DNA from: CAZTHM01 sp041946825
Lineage (GTDB): Bacteria; Acidobacteriota; Terriglobia; UBA7540
Assembly: GCA_041946825.1 (NCBI GenBank)
Contig: JBHGBD010000006.1
Span: 1 to 64,000, forward strand
Reading direction: 5' to 3'
DNA: 64,000 nucleotides
This document shows positions 1 to 10,341 of the stretch, piece by piece. Under the pieces are notes generated by a model that had not been told where the DNA came from, made no database searches, and saw nothing but the letters and a program-made list of their open reading frames with translations. Positions within the stretch are counted from its first letter, which is position 1; every line of letters starts with the position of its first letter. The translations under genes and the position numbers were made by a program.

Positions 1-59
1 GCCTTCTGCCTTCTGCCTTCTGCCTTCTGCCTTCTGCCTTCTGCCTTCTGCCTTCTGCC
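1..59. repeat. Perfect heptamer tandem repeat (GCCTTCT)
   Basis: Eight consecutive copies of GCCTTCT run from the window edge, so the true length is unknown. The same heptamer recurs at 48399-48461. The tract sits just beyond the 3' end of the tRNA-Leu gene and no reading frame uses it. Confidence 0.95.
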
Positions 60-96
60 CTTTCAACTCTTCGACCTTCGACTCTTCAACTTCTTC
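60..96. repeat. Degenerate 7/8-base repeat beside tRNA-Leu
   Basis: Units of the form TTCAACTC, TTCGACC, TTCGACTC and TTCAACTT follow one another between the GCCTTCT tract and the encoded CCA of the tRNA. The period varies between 7 and 8 bases. Confidence 0.7.
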
Positions 97-181
97 TGGT
101 GCGAAAGGGGGGACTCGAACCCCCACCCCTTGCGGGACCAGATCCTAAGTCTGGCGCGTCTGCCAATTCCGCCACTTTCGC
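97..181 (-). tRNA. tRNA-Leu (anticodon UAG)
   Basis: The minus strand folds as a class II tRNA. The 7-bp acceptor stem starts GCGAAAG and is closed by CTTTCGC, followed by discriminator A and an encoded CCA at 97-99. The anticodon stem CCAGA/TCTGG encloses a loop with anticodon TAG, which reads CUA codons. A long GC-rich variable arm typical of tRNA-Leu precedes the T arm, whose loop begins GTTCGAGTC. Total length is 85 nt. It is divergent from the glycosyltransferase gene. Confidence 0.95.
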
Positions 182-256
182 GCTGGGCCCATTATAAGCC
201 ATCGTTGGACACTCGGCGCCGGACAACGGCGACGACTTCTGGTAGATTGACTTTCC

Positions 257-1831
257 ATGCGCCGCCTGGCCCTTGATTCGCTCGCGCTGGTCGGAGTCTT
301 CGCTGTCCTCCTGTTACTCCACTCGTCGTTCCTGGCCCTTCCCTACTTCTGGGACGAGGCGGGGTACTACATTCCGGCGGCGCTGGACATTTACAGCGAC
401 TGGCAACTTGTGCCGACCAGCACCTTGCCAACGGGGCACACACCGCTCTTGATGATTTACCTCGCGCTGGTATGGAAGCTCTTTGGATTCTCCCCGCTCG
501 TGACGCGAACCGCGATGGTGCTGATTGCTGCCGCGACGGTGACGACGACTTACGCGCTTGCCCGTCGCGTAGTGGATCGCGAACCGGCGGTGTGGGCCTG
601 TGCTCTGCTCGCGCTCTCGCCGATGTTCTTTGCGCAGAGCACGATGGTGTTTCTCGACTTGCCCGCGGCGCTGTTCACAACGATGGCGATCATCGCCTTG
701 CTCGATGGGCGGATGGTGATGTATGCCGTGGTCGCCTCGCTGGCTGTGCTGACGAAGGAGACGGCCGCGGTGATCTTGCCGGTGGCGTGGGTTTGGGCGC
801 GGTGGCGTTCCCCGAAGCGCTTTGGAGGGCGGCAGAATAACGCCGCCTCAAAAGCGGAAGCAGAGCTTCCGCACTCCAAAAGGCGGGGACAAGCCCCGCC
901 CCTATGGTGGGTTGCGCTGGTTGCTCCGATTATCCCACTCGCGGCATGGACAATTTACTACCACCACAAAACCGGTTTCTGGACGGGCAACGCGGAGTAC
1001 CTGCAGTTCAATCTCTATTCGACGCTCGACCCAGGGCGATTCTTCTGGACGCTGCTGCGGCGGCTCTACGAGGTCTTCGTCGGGGGATTCAACTGGGTGC
1101 TGGTTCTGGGAGCGGCGCTCGGCGCCTGGTGGGGGGCAAAGACGAACCGCAGAGGCGCAGAGGCCCTGAGGGACTCAGGAAGTTTCTCCTGGCTTGCGGC
1201 GGGCCTGCTCGGGGCTTACATCCTGATGCTCAGTGTCGTGGGCGGCGCGGTGCTGCCCCGTTATCTGCTGCCGATTGTTCCGCTGTTCATTCTGCTCGCC
1301 GTGATGTTTGTCTGGCAATTGCCGCGAGTCTTCGCCCGAGCGGCCTGCGGAGTCACGCTCGCGGCATTCATCGCTGCGTGGTTCATCAATCCTCCGTATC
1401 CGTTTCCATATGAAGATAATCTGTCATACGCCGATTTCATCCGGCTTCACCAGGACGCCGCACGTTATCTGGAATCACGCCTGCCAGGCGAACGGATTCT
1501 AACAGCTTGGCCAGCCACCGACGAACTGGCGCGGCCGTGGCTTGGATACGTGTCGAAACACCTGAGTGTTGTCCCGCTCAAGGGCTTTACCGCGGGAGAC
1601 TTCGAGGAAGTCTCCCAAGACAATTTCGAACTTCTCTACGTCTATTCGCGCAAGTGGGAGCCAATAAACAACTGGCTGGATCGCCTGCCGCTGTTTCGTC
1701 GAGCGCAGGAACGGCATTATGGTTACGCGCCGCAAATCAGTGACGAAGAACTGGCCGCGCGATTCCATCTCAAACTCCTTAAGCAGTTCGAGCGGCGGGG
1801 GCAGTGGGCCAGGATTTACCGTAAGCAGTAG
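257..1831 (+). CDS. GT39-type (ArnT/PMT-like) membrane glycosyltransferase
   Basis: A 524-residue polytopic inner-membrane protein with about ten hydrophobic segments. Just after the first one comes the FWDEAGYY motif (residues 31-38), whose acidic pair is the hallmark of GT-C enzymes that transfer sugars from polyprenyl-phosphate donors. The likely role is glycosylation of a lipid, glycan or protein on the periplasmic side; the acceptor cannot be told. A soluble C-terminal domain follows the last membrane segment. Residues roughly 188-216 are an arginine/lysine-rich insert encoded by a palindromic repeat (819-900) and look foreign to the family. The stop codon lies inside a heptamer repeat. 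The ribosome site before the ATG is weak. Confidence 0.75.
   Translation: MRRLALDSLALVGVFAVLLLLHSSFLALPYFWDEAGYYIPAALDIYSDWQLVPTSTLPTGHTPLLMIYLALVWKLFGFSPLVTRTAMVLIAAATVTTTYALARRVVDREPAVWACALLALSPMFFAQSTMVFLDLPAALFTTMAIIALLDGRMVMYAVVASLAVLTKETAAVILPVAWVWARWRSPKRFGGRQNNAASKAEAELPHSKRRGQAPPLWWVALVAPIIPLAAWTIYYHHKTGFWTGNAEYLQFNLYSTLDPGRFFWTLLRRLYEVFVGGFNWVLVLGAALGAWWGAKTNRRGAEALRDSGSFSWLAAGLLGAYILMLSVVGGAVLPRYLLPIVPLFILLAVMFVWQLPRVFARAACGVTLAAFIAAWFINPPYPFPYEDNLSYADFIRLHQDAARYLESRLPGERILTAWPATDELARPWLGYVSKHLSVVPLKGFTAGDFEEVSQDNFELLYVYSRKWEPINNWLDRLPLFRRAQERHYGYAPQISDEELAARFHLKLLKQFERRGQWARIYRKQ
819..900. repeat. REP-like multi-hairpin element inside a CDS
   Basis: Three hairpins lie in tandem: 828-847 (GGCGGC/GCCGCC), 854-872 (GCGGAAG/CTTCCGC) and 882-900 (GGCGGGG/CCCCGCC around ACAAG). 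An inverted pair TTTGGAG (821-827) and CTCCAAA (874-880) encloses the first two. The last hairpin resembles the one at 14150-14168. The element is in frame with the surrounding glycosyltransferase gene. Confidence 0.85.
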
Positions 1832-1900
1832 GCAGAAAGCAGTAGGCAGAAAGCAGGAGGCAGAAGGAAGAACGAATTCAGAAGCCAGAAGTCAGAAGAA
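1824..1900. repeat. Heptamer repeat (AGCAGTA/GGCAGAA type)
   Basis: Alternating heptamers AGCAGTA and GGCAGAA begin inside the last codons of the glycosyltransferase gene, whose TAG stop (1829-1831) is part of the repeat. From 1873 they grade into AGAAGCC, AGAAGTC and AGAAGAA. The rest of the 1832-2193 spacer holds a second repeat (1920-1973), heptamers CTTGCCA near 1994-2015, the tig promoter and the tig leader. Confidence 0.85.
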
Positions 1901-1919
1901 GAACGCCGGGAGGGAGAGT

Positions 1920-1973
1920 TCCTTGGTCTTTGGTCCTTGGTCCTTGGTCCTTGGTCCTTGGCCCTTGGTGCTC
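1920..1973. repeat. Heptamer repeat (TTGGTCC)
   Basis: Near-perfect TTGGTCC heptamers occur in tandem, with the variants TTGGTCT and TTGGCCC. No frame across it is plausible as coding. Confidence 0.85.
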
Positions 1974-2026
1974 GGAGCGCTCGTCACTCATCCCTTGCCA
2001 CTTGCCACTGAACTACTAAGGTGCCG

Positions 2027-2054
2027 TTGACAGTCGGGGGCCGTGTGCTATACT
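2027..2054 (+). promoter_or_regulatory. Sigma-70-type promoter upstream of tig
   Basis: A perfect -35 box TTGACA (2027-2032) and a -10 box TATACT (2049-2054) are separated by 16 bases. A leader of about 130 bases precedes the tig start. It probably drives tig and perhaps clpP, clpX and lon. It is predicted from sequence only. Confidence 0.65.
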
Positions 2055-2193
2055 GAAAATCCTGGGGCACAGGGGACAGAAATACCTTCCGAATCCGGAC
2101 GCCAAATCATTTTCATTCCCCCAGTAGCTCGCAGGATTTTGGCAATTCATCTCGCCGTGTCATCTCGCGTACCAGTCCCGCCATCGAGGAACC

Positions 2194-3465
2194 GTGGAAG
2201 CTGAGACCTGCAAGAAAGAGCTGTTGATTGAGATTCCAGTGGACGTCGTCCGGAAGGAATCGGAAACCGTCACGTCGCAGTACCAGCGCGTGGCGCGGAT
2301 TCCGGGCTTTCGCAAGGGGCACGCGCCCTCTACGCTCGTGCGGCGGCATTTCCGCGATGACATCCGCAGCGAGGTCGTGCAATCACTGGTCCCCAAATTC
2401 TTCAGCGATGCGGTCAAAGGCCAGAAGCTCTCGGTGGTCGGCCAGCCGCGTTTTGAAGATTTGAAATTCGAGGAAGACAAGCCACTGACCTGCAGGGCAA
2501 CCTTTGAAGTATTGCCCCAGTTTGAATTGGGCGAATACAAGGGCTTGGAAGTTGAAGAGGAATCCGCCGGGATCACGGATCAGGACGTTGAGCAGGCTAT
2601 CGACGAACTTCGGCAGCGTGCCGCGACCTACGAAGCCGTCGAAGACCGCGCAGCCCAGGATGACGACTACGTCATGGTTTCGTACCAGGGCAGCGATCCT
2701 AAAGACAACGCCGCCAAGCCTGTGGAATCCCGCGAGGCCGTCGTTCACGTGGGAGGAAAAGGGACGGTCGCGGCTTTCACGGAAAACCTGCGCGGCGCGA
2801 AGCCTGGCGAGACGCGAGAGTTCGACGTCACTTATCCCGACGACTATGCGCAGAAATCCCTGGCGGGCAAGACCCTCTGTTACCACGTCGAGGTCCAGAG
2901 CATCAAAATGAAGGTAGTGCCCGCAGCGGACGATGAGTTCGCGAAGTCGGTCAGCGAGTCTGAAACCCTCGGCGACCTGAAAGCGAAACTGCGGGAACGG
3001 CTGGAGGCAAGCAAGAAGCGGCAAGTTGAGGCCGCCGCGATGAACAAACTTCTCGAGCAACTCGTCAACCGAGAGGCGTTTCCGGTCCCCTCGGCTCTGG
3101 TGGAATCGCAACTTGACCGCAAGATTGAGAAGATCATGCGGCAGCTTATTGCACAGGGAATCGACCCGCGAACCACCGAAGTGGACTGGCAAAAAGTCCG
3201 CGAGGAGGGGCGGGCGGACGGGGAGAAGGAAGTCCGGGGTTCGCTGATCCTGGACAGAATTGCCGACGCCGAGAAGATCGAAGTGAGTGACGAGGAAGTG
3301 GACGAAATGATCCGAGGTTTGGCGGAAGAACGCCGCGAATCCGCCGCCGCGCTCAAAACCCGCTTGACAGAAGAGGGGGGGCTGGATACAATCAAATCTA
3401 CTCGCCGCAATCAAAAAGCGCTTGAACTTATCTACCACAACGCAAAAATCATTCGGAAAAGCTAG
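2194..3465 (+). CDS. tig: Trigger factor, ribosome-associated chaperone and PPIase
   Basis: At 423 residues the protein is close to the family's usual length. The N-terminal ribosome-binding domain carries PGFRKGHAP (about residues 35-43), the equivalent of the GFRxGxxP loop that docks beside the peptide exit tunnel. A central FKBP-like domain (about 150-240) and a long helical C-terminal substrate-binding domain rich in E, K and R follow. The start is a GTG with GAGGA three bases upstream, so the spacing is tight. Directly followed by clpP, clpX and lon, the usual proteostasis order. Confidence 0.95.
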   Translation: MEAETCKKELLIEIPVDVVRKESETVTSQYQRVARIPGFRKGHAPSTLVRRHFRDDIRSEVVQSLVPKFFSDAVKGQKLSVVGQPRFEDLKFEEDKPLTCRATFEVLPQFELGEYKGLEVEEESAGITDQDVEQAIDELRQRAATYEAVEDRAAQDDDYVMVSYQGSDPKDNAAKPVESREAVVHVGGKGTVAAFTENLRGAKPGETREFDVTYPDDYAQKSLAGKTLCYHVEVQSIKMKVVPAADDEFAKSVSESETLGDLKAKLRERLEASKKRQVEAAAMNKLLEQLVNREAFPVPSALVESQLDRKIEKIMRQLIAQGIDPRTTEVDWQKVREEGRADGEKEVRGSLILDRIADAEKIEVSDEEVDEMIRGLAEERRESAAALKTRLTEEGGLDTIKSTRRNQKALELIYHNAKIIRKS

Positions 3466-3507
3466 AGATGACCGGCGCCGGGTAAGAAGCGAAGCCTGAT
3501 AAAAGCC

Positions 3508-4116
3508 ATGAGCCAGAGCGAACCGAGTATGACGCTGATCCCCATGGTGGTGGAACAAACCAACCGGGGAGAGCGCGCCTACGACATCTATTCCCGCCTG
3601 CTCCGCGATAACATCATTTTCATTGGCACGCCGATCGACGACAACGTCGCGAACCTGGTGACCGCCCAACTGCTCTTCCTGGCGGCCGAAGATCCGGAGA
3701 AGGACGTGTCGCTCTACATCAACTCGCCGGGGGGTGTGGTGACGGCGGGGATGGCAATTTACGACACCATGCAGTTCATCAAGCCGGACGTGGCGACGAT
3801 CTGCATCGGGCAGGCCGCGAGCATTGCGGCCCTCCTGCTCGCCGCGGGAACGCCCAATAAGCGATTTGCCCTGCCCAACTCACGCGTACTGATCCACCAG
3901 CCCACGATGGGCGGACTATCGGGGCAAGCGACCGACATCGACATCCACGCGCGGGAAATCCTGCGCATTCGAGCCAGCTTGAATGAGATCATGGCCAAGC
4001 ACACGGGGCAGCCGCTGGAGAAAATCGAGCACGACGTGGAGCGCGACTTCTGGATGGGGGCTCAGCAGGCGCGCGAGTACGGAATCATCGACGAAATCAT
4101 CTTCAAGCACAAGTAG
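3508..4116 (+). CDS. clpP: ATP-dependent Clp protease, proteolytic subunit
   Basis: A 202-residue serine protease that forms the double heptameric chamber fed by ClpX. The triad is visible: Ser105 in GQAAS, His130 in LIHQP and Asp180 in ERDFWM. The conserved YINSPGG turn is at residues 70-76. It sits 42 bases after tig and 14 bases before clpX, as expected for a co-transcribed protease operon. Confidence 0.97.
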   Translation: MSQSEPSMTLIPMVVEQTNRGERAYDIYSRLLRDNIIFIGTPIDDNVANLVTAQLLFLAAEDPEKDVSLYINSPGGVVTAGMAIYDTMQFIKPDVATICIGQAASIAALLLAAGTPNKRFALPNSRVLIHQPTMGGLSGQATDIDIHAREILRIRASLNEIMAKHTGQPLEKIEHDVERDFWMGAQQAREYGIIDEIIFKHK

Positions 4117-4130
4117 GAGCGGAGACGGCT

Positions 4131-5393
4131 GTGAAACGCAGCCCCAGTGACGAAATCTTGCGCTGCTCGTTCTGCAATAAGAGCCAGGACGCCGTGGCGA
4201 AGCTCATCGCTTCGCCGGGCGACGCGCCGCGAACTTACATCTGCAGCGAGTGCGTGGCGGTGTGCAACACCATCCTGCAAGAGGAAAAAACGGGCGAACT
4301 TCCCGCCGCTCAGGTCAAGCTTCCCAAGCCGACGGAAGTGAAGGATTTCCTCGATCAGTACGTCATCGGGCAGGAGAAGACCAAGAAGAAGCTGGCGGTG
4401 GCGGTTTACAACCACTATAAGCGCATCATGATGGCGCGCACGCGCAGTGATGTGGAGCTGACGAAATCCAATATCCTCCTGATCGGCCCCACCGGTACGG
4501 GCAAGACGCTGCTGGCACAGACGCTGGCGCGCATGCTGGAGGTTCCCTTCGCCATCGTGGACGCTACCACCCTGACCGAGGCGGGATACGTCGGCGAGGA
4601 TGTCGAGAACGTCATCCTGCGCCTTCTGCAAAACGCCAGCGGCGACGTGGTCCGCGCGCAGCAAGGGATCATCTATATCGACGAAATCGACAAGATTTCC
4701 AAGAAGGATGAAAATCCGTCCATCACCCGCGACGTATCCGGCGAGGGAGTGCAGCAGGCGCTGTTGAAGATACTGGAAGGCACCGTCGCCAACGTTCCGC
4801 CCCAGGGCGGGCGCAAGCATCCGCACCAGGAATTCACTCCAGTGGATACAACGAATATCCTGTTCATCTGCGGTGGAGCCTTTGTCGGGTTGGAAAAAGT
4901 GATCGAGCACCGCGGCGGCAGAAAGATGATGGGATTCCGCGGTGAAGATCGATCTGCTCCCTCCCCCCAGAACCGAAGAGATATCGAAATACTCGAGCAG
5001 GTTCAGCCGATAGATTTAATCCGGTACGGGTTGATTCCCGAGTTCGTGGGACGGCTGCCGGTCGTCAGCGTGCTGAATGATCTGGATGCATCGGCGCTGG
5101 TCGAGATTCTGACGCAGCCCAAGAACGCGCTCATCCGCCAGTACCAGAAGTTGTTTGAATTCGAGAACGTGAAGCTGCGGTTCCACGAGAAGGCTCTCGC
5201 GGTTATCGCCAGCCAGGCGATCGAGCGCAAGCTGGGAGCCCGCGGGCTGAGGATGATTCTCGAGGACTTGATGCTCGACTTGATGTACCACCTGCCCAGC
5301 CAGCGCAAACTGCGGGAATTTGTCGTAACCGAGGAAATGGTCAAGAAGCACGAGATCAGCTTCAATTCCTCGCTTTTCGAAAAGGCCAGTTAA
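4131..5393 (+). CDS. clpX: ATP-dependent Clp protease, ATPase subunit ClpX
   Basis: A 420-residue AAA+ unfoldase that recognises tagged substrates and threads them into ClpP. The N-terminal zinc-binding domain has Cys12, Cys15, Cys38 and Cys41. Walker A GPTGTGKT lies at 119-126, a pore loop GYVGE follows, and Walker B is IIYIDEIDKI. The start is GTG with AGGAGCGGAG upstream. Its stop overlaps the lon start by one base, indicating translational coupling. Confidence 0.97.
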   Translation: MKRSPSDEILRCSFCNKSQDAVAKLIASPGDAPRTYICSECVAVCNTILQEEKTGELPAAQVKLPKPTEVKDFLDQYVIGQEKTKKKLAVAVYNHYKRIMMARTRSDVELTKSNILLIGPTGTGKTLLAQTLARMLEVPFAIVDATTLTEAGYVGEDVENVILRLLQNASGDVVRAQQGIIYIDEIDKISKKDENPSITRDVSGEGVQQALLKILEGTVANVPPQGGRKHPHQEFTPVDTTNILFICGGAFVGLEKVIEHRGGRKMMGFRGEDRSAPSPQNRRDIEILEQVQPIDLIRYGLIPEFVGRLPVVSVLNDLDASALVEILTQPKNALIRQYQKLFEFENVKLRFHEKALAVIASQAIERKLGARGLRMILEDLMLDLMYHLPSQRKLREFVVTEEMVKKHEISFNSSLFEKAS

Positions 5394-7822
5394 TGAATTC
5401 TCCCATGTTTTCGGGACGTGAAAAATCTGATACGCGCGCTTTGCCGATGATGCCCATCCGGGACGTGGTCATTTTCCCGCACATGATGACCCCGTTCGTT
5501 GTCGGCCGCGAGAGTTCGATCCGGGCGCTCGAGGATGCGCTGGCGGGCGACAAGAAGATTTTCCTCGCCACCCAGCACGATGCCTCCGTTGACGAGCCCA
5601 AGCCCAACGAGATTTATCAGGTGGGGACGATTTCGAACATCGTCCAGAGCTTGAAACTGCCCGACGGCAACATCAAGGTCCTGGTGGAGGGAGTCGAGCG
5701 CGGCAAGGTGCTCAAGATTTCGACCGAGGAGGGCTACTTCCGCGTCACCGTCAAAACCGCCGCCTATCGCCCGGTCACGACGCCCAGCCTGGAACAGCTC
5801 GTGCAGCGCGTCACGGCCCTCTTCGAGCAGTATGTGAAGCTGTCGCAGAGTTTGAATTACGAGACGATGATAGCCGCTGTCAAGGTGGAGGAAGTCGGCA
5901 AATTCACCGACACCGTGGCCGCGAACCTCAACGTCAGTATCGAAGAAAAGCAGGAACTGCTCGAGATTTTCGACCCCGTCGATCGCCTGACTCGCCTTGC
6001 CGACATTCTCGACGTCGAAATTGAGAAGCTCAACGTTGACCGCGCCATCCAAGGCCGTGTCAAGCGCCAGATGGAACGCGCCCAGCGCGAGTATTACTTG
6101 AACGAGAAGATTCGGGCCATTCAGAAGGAGTTGGGGCGTAACGAGAAGAACGAGATCGAGGAGCTGAAGAAGAAGATCGAATCCTCTGGCATGACCAAGG
6201 ACGCGCGAGAGAAGGCCGAGCAGGAATTGAAGCGGCTCGAGATGATGCCGCCCATGTCGGCGGAATCAACCGTTTCGCGCAACTACCTCGACTGGCTGCT
6301 TGCCATGCCGTGGAAGAAGAAGTCGAAGGAAATCCGCGATATCCGACGCGCCGAACAAATTCTGGAAGAAGACCACTACGGGCTGGAGAAAATCAAGGAG
6401 CGGATTCTGGAATTCCTCGCCGTGCGCCAGCTCGTCAAGCACCCCAGGGGGTCGATCCTCTGCTTTGTCGGGCCGCCGGGCGTGGGCAAGACTTCGCTGG
6501 GCCGCTCGATTGCCCGTGCCACGGGCCGCAAGTTCGTACGCCTGTCGCTGGGCGGGGTCCGTGACGAGGCGGAAATCCGAGGGCACCGCCGCACTTACAT
6601 CGGGGCGCTGCCCGGCCAGATCATCCAGATGATGAAGAAGGCCGGAACGGTCAATCCAATCTTTCTGCTCGACGAAGTCGATAAGATGAGCATGGACTTC
6701 CGCGGCGACCCGTCGGCCGCGCTGCTGGAGGTCCTTGACCCCGAACAGAACCACATGTTTGCGGATCACTACCTGGACGTTGAGTACGATCTTTCCAAAG
6801 TTTTCTTCATCACCACCGCGAACGTCATTCACACGATCCCACAGCCGCTCCAGGACCGCATGGAGATCCTGCGCCTTTCGGGCTACACCGAGCCGGAAAA
6901 GCTGGAAATCGCCAAGCGCTTCCTGGTTAAGAAACAAGTGGAAGCCGCCGGATTGAAGCCCGAGAACCTCACTTATACCGATGATGCCCTCGTGGGCATC
7001 ATCCGTGGCTATACGCGCGAAGCGGGCGTCCGGAATCTCGAACGCGAGATCGCCAACGTCTGCCGTAAAGTGGCGCGCAAGGTCGTCAAGGAAGGCAAGG
7101 GCCTGCAGGTAACCGTGAAACCCGAGGATCTGCAGGAATACCTGGGGGTCATCAAGTTCCGCGACACCAAATCGGAGGAGAAGAACGAGGTCGGCCTGGC
7201 TACCGGGCTCGCCTGGACGGAGGTCGGCGGACAGATCCTCAACATCGAAGCCACCATCATGCAGGGCAAAGGCAAGCTGCTCCTGACCGGCAAACTTGGT
7301 GACGTAATGCAGGAATCGGGTCAGGCGGCGCTGAGCTATGTGCGCTCGCGAGCCGCAGCGCTGGGACTGGGCTCGGATTTTTACCGCCACGTGGATATTC
7401 ACATTCACATCCCCGAAGGAGCCATCCCTAAAGACGGCCCTTCCGCCGGCATTACCTTGGCGACCGCGGTGGTCAGCGCCCTGACGCGGATTCCCGTGCG
7501 GCGCGATGTCGCGATGACCGGAGAGATCACGTTGCGCGGCAAAGTGCTGCCGATCGGCGGCGTCAAGGAAAAGTTGCTGGCCGCGCACCGCGCCGGAAAC
7601 CAGATTGTGGTTATCCCGCGTGACAACGAGAAAGATCTGGCGGATATCCCCGCCAACATCCAACAGGAACTCACCATCCGTTTCGTCGACACGATGGACG
7701 ACGTGCTGGATCTGGCGTTGGAGAAGAAGCTTGATGTCCGGCTGAACGCCGAGCCGGGTCCGGAATCCGTGCCTCCCATGGAACCGCCGAGGGAAACGGA
7801 CCGGGGAACCTTAACCAACTAG
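5393..7822 (+). CDS. lon: Lon protease (LonA type)
   Basis: An 809-residue cytoplasmic ATP-dependent protease that removes damaged and regulatory proteins. The N-terminal LON substrate domain (about 15-210) is followed by a coiled region. The AAA+ module has Walker A GPPGVGKT (360-367). The C-terminal peptidase domain carries Ser684 in DGPSAG and Lys727 in GGVKEK, the Ser-Lys dyad. There is no membrane segment, so this is LonA rather than LonB. It is the last gene of the tig-clpP-clpX-lon run. Confidence 0.97.
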   Translation: MNSPMFSGREKSDTRALPMMPIRDVVIFPHMMTPFVVGRESSIRALEDALAGDKKIFLATQHDASVDEPKPNEIYQVGTISNIVQSLKLPDGNIKVLVEGVERGKVLKISTEEGYFRVTVKTAAYRPVTTPSLEQLVQRVTALFEQYVKLSQSLNYETMIAAVKVEEVGKFTDTVAANLNVSIEEKQELLEIFDPVDRLTRLADILDVEIEKLNVDRAIQGRVKRQMERAQREYYLNEKIRAIQKELGRNEKNEIEELKKKIESSGMTKDAREKAEQELKRLEMMPPMSAESTVSRNYLDWLLAMPWKKKSKEIRDIRRAEQILEEDHYGLEKIKERILEFLAVRQLVKHPRGSILCFVGPPGVGKTSLGRSIARATGRKFVRLSLGGVRDEAEIRGHRRTYIGALPGQIIQMMKKAGTVNPIFLLDEVDKMSMDFRGDPSAALLEVLDPEQNHMFADHYLDVEYDLSKVFFITTANVIHTIPQPLQDRMEILRLSGYTEPEKLEIAKRFLVKKQVEAAGLKPENLTYTDDALVGIIRGYTREAGVRNLEREIANVCRKVARKVVKEGKGLQVTVKPEDLQEYLGVIKFRDTKSEEKNEVGLATGLAWTEVGGQILNIEATIMQGKGKLLLTGKLGDVMQESGQAALSYVRSRAAALGLGSDFYRHVDIHIHIPEGAIPKDGPSAGITLATAVVSALTRIPVRRDVAMTGEITLRGKVLPIGGVKEKLLAAHRAGNQIVVIPRDNEKDLADIPANIQQELTIRFVDTMDDVLDLALEKKLDVRLNAEPGPESVPPMEPPRETDRGTLTN

Positions 7823-8141
7823 ACGAGGTTTCGCATCTCGGAAATTTATATATACTGGAAACCTATTGTTCCCCAGTCGCATCGTACGAAGCGGGTAGGT
7901 AGGTTTTCCGCTCGAAGGCCGACTTAATTCACTGACCCAGACAGCCCAGAGCTGATTATTCCAGGTGCCACGAAGAAGGAATTCACCACACGGTTCGCCG
8001 CTGAGTTCCCGTTTCGAATAGCTCGCCAGGATCCGCGACTGGAGAACCAGATAAGCGGCGAATCATAGCCCGGGAGGGCAAGGCTTAACGCCGACCGGCC
8101 CGACAAGAGCCGGAATTCCAACCCAACTGAAGAGAGAGTTT
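7823..8141 (+). promoter_or_regulatory. lon-rho spacer with possible rho promoter and leader
   Basis: This 319-base spacer has no credible gene. A good -10 box TATACT lies at 7851-7856, but the matching -35 (TTTCGC, 7829-7834) is poor. About 285 bases would remain as a leader before rho, long enough for autoregulation by premature termination as known for rho in other bacteria. That role is inference. AAGAGAGAG just before the rho ATG serves as ribosome site. Confidence 0.4.
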
Positions 8142-9467
<1,326 letters not shown>

Positions 9468-9470
<3 letters not shown>

Positions 9471-9509
9471 GTGTCAGGTGTTCGGGATAGGTGTTGGGGA
9501 ATAGGTACG
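9468..9509. repeat. Heptamer repeat at the rho stop codon
   Basis: Six units (TAGGTGT, CAGGTGT, TCGGGAT, AGGTGTT, GGGGAAT, AGGTACG) start exactly on the rho TAG stop. The downstream gene is convergent. Confidence 0.75.
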
Positions 9510-9577
9510 GACAAGGGCGACTCCGGAATGTCACCTTGTCCTTCGTACTTTGTACTTCATCTTTCCGCGCTTCAATC

Positions 9578-10261
9578 CTAAGAAATCAGGCTTCTTTCAC
9601 GGGCAAGGTTGATGATTCGCTCGACAACTTCCTCGGCGGTAAGATTGGTGGAATCAATCTCGACGGCGTCGGGGGCGGGGACAAGGGGCGAGATCTTGCG
9701 CTCGGCGTCGAGCTGGTCGCGGCGGCCGATGTCGTAGGCAGTCTGCTCGAGCGACGCCATACGCCCCTCTTCGCGATCCTGGTGCAGCCTTCGCCGAGCC
9801 CGCTCTTTAACGTCGGCTTTCAGGAAAATCTTAAGCGGCGCGTCGGGGAAGACCACCGTTCCGATATCACGGCCTTCCATCACAACGCCCTTTCCCTGTA
9901 CCAGGCTCCGTTGCAGTGCAATCAACTTCTTGCGCACTTCGGGCAAACGTGAGACCTGCGCGGCCGCGGCGGTCACTTCCGGCGTTCGGATCGCCTGCGA
10001 AACATCCCTCCTGTCGAGAGAAACACGTGAGGTCGATCCGTTAGTGGAAAACAGAATCTCCGCTCGCCCCACAGCCTCCACAACGGCTGCTTCATCATCA
10101 AGCGAGGCACCGGCCTCCAGGACCTTCAGTGCGGCGGCCCGATAGGTCGCGCCGCTGTCGACGTAATTCAACCCCAGTCGGGCCGCAAGCATCTGCGCCA
10201 CTGTGCTCTTCCCCGCCCCGGCGGGACCGTCGATAGTGATGACGAGCGGATTCTTACTCAT
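9578..10261 (-). CDS. cmk: Cytidylate kinase
   Basis: Phosphorylates CMP and dCMP with ATP in pyrimidine nucleotide supply. P-loop GPAGAGKST follows directly after the first strand, then YVDSGATYRA and the conserved GRDIGTVVFPDA, with RRRLHQDRE near the lid. The frame stays open to an ATG at 10294. The start at 10261 (MSKNPLVITIDG) was chosen because family members begin a few residues before the P-loop strand; neither start has a clear ribosome site. With this start the protein has 227 residues, the usual length. It lies downstream of mutL on the same strand. Confidence 0.93.
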   Translation of the reverse strand: MSKNPLVITIDGPAGAGKSTVAQMLAARLGLNYVDSGATYRAAALKVLEAGASLDDEAAVVEAVGRAEILFSTNGSTSRVSLDRRDVSQAIRTPEVTAAAAQVSRLPEVRKKLIALQRSLVQGKGVVMEGRDIGTVVFPDAPLKIFLKADVKERARRRLHQDREEGRMASLEQTAYDIGRRDQLDAERKISPLVPAPDAVEIDSTNLTAEEVVERIINLARERSLIS

Positions 10262-10292
10262 ACCGAAATGCGAGCGGCTCTCTGCCATCGGC

Positions 10293-10341
10293 ATTCAGTA
10301 ATCAGTCAGCCTGAAGGCTGAAAGCCGAATGCTGACAACTA
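10293..10341. repeat. Heptamer repeat between cmk and mutL
   Basis: Seven units (ATTCAGT, AATCAGT, CAGCCTG, AAGGCTG, AAAGCCG, AATGCTG, ACAACTA) fill the spacer. The last contains the complement of the mutL stop codon. Confidence 0.75.

Noticed and set aside
1..59. CRISPR-like array
   Set aside because: Units are 7 bases with no unique spacers, and no cas gene is present; the same holds for all other heptamer arrays.
2383..3669. 428-codon minus-strand frame opposite tig and clpP
   Set aside because: Spans two real genes antisense and shows no family features.
6266..7663. 465-codon minus-strand frame opposite lon
   Set aside because: Lon is unambiguous on the plus strand; the shadow has no recognisable domain.
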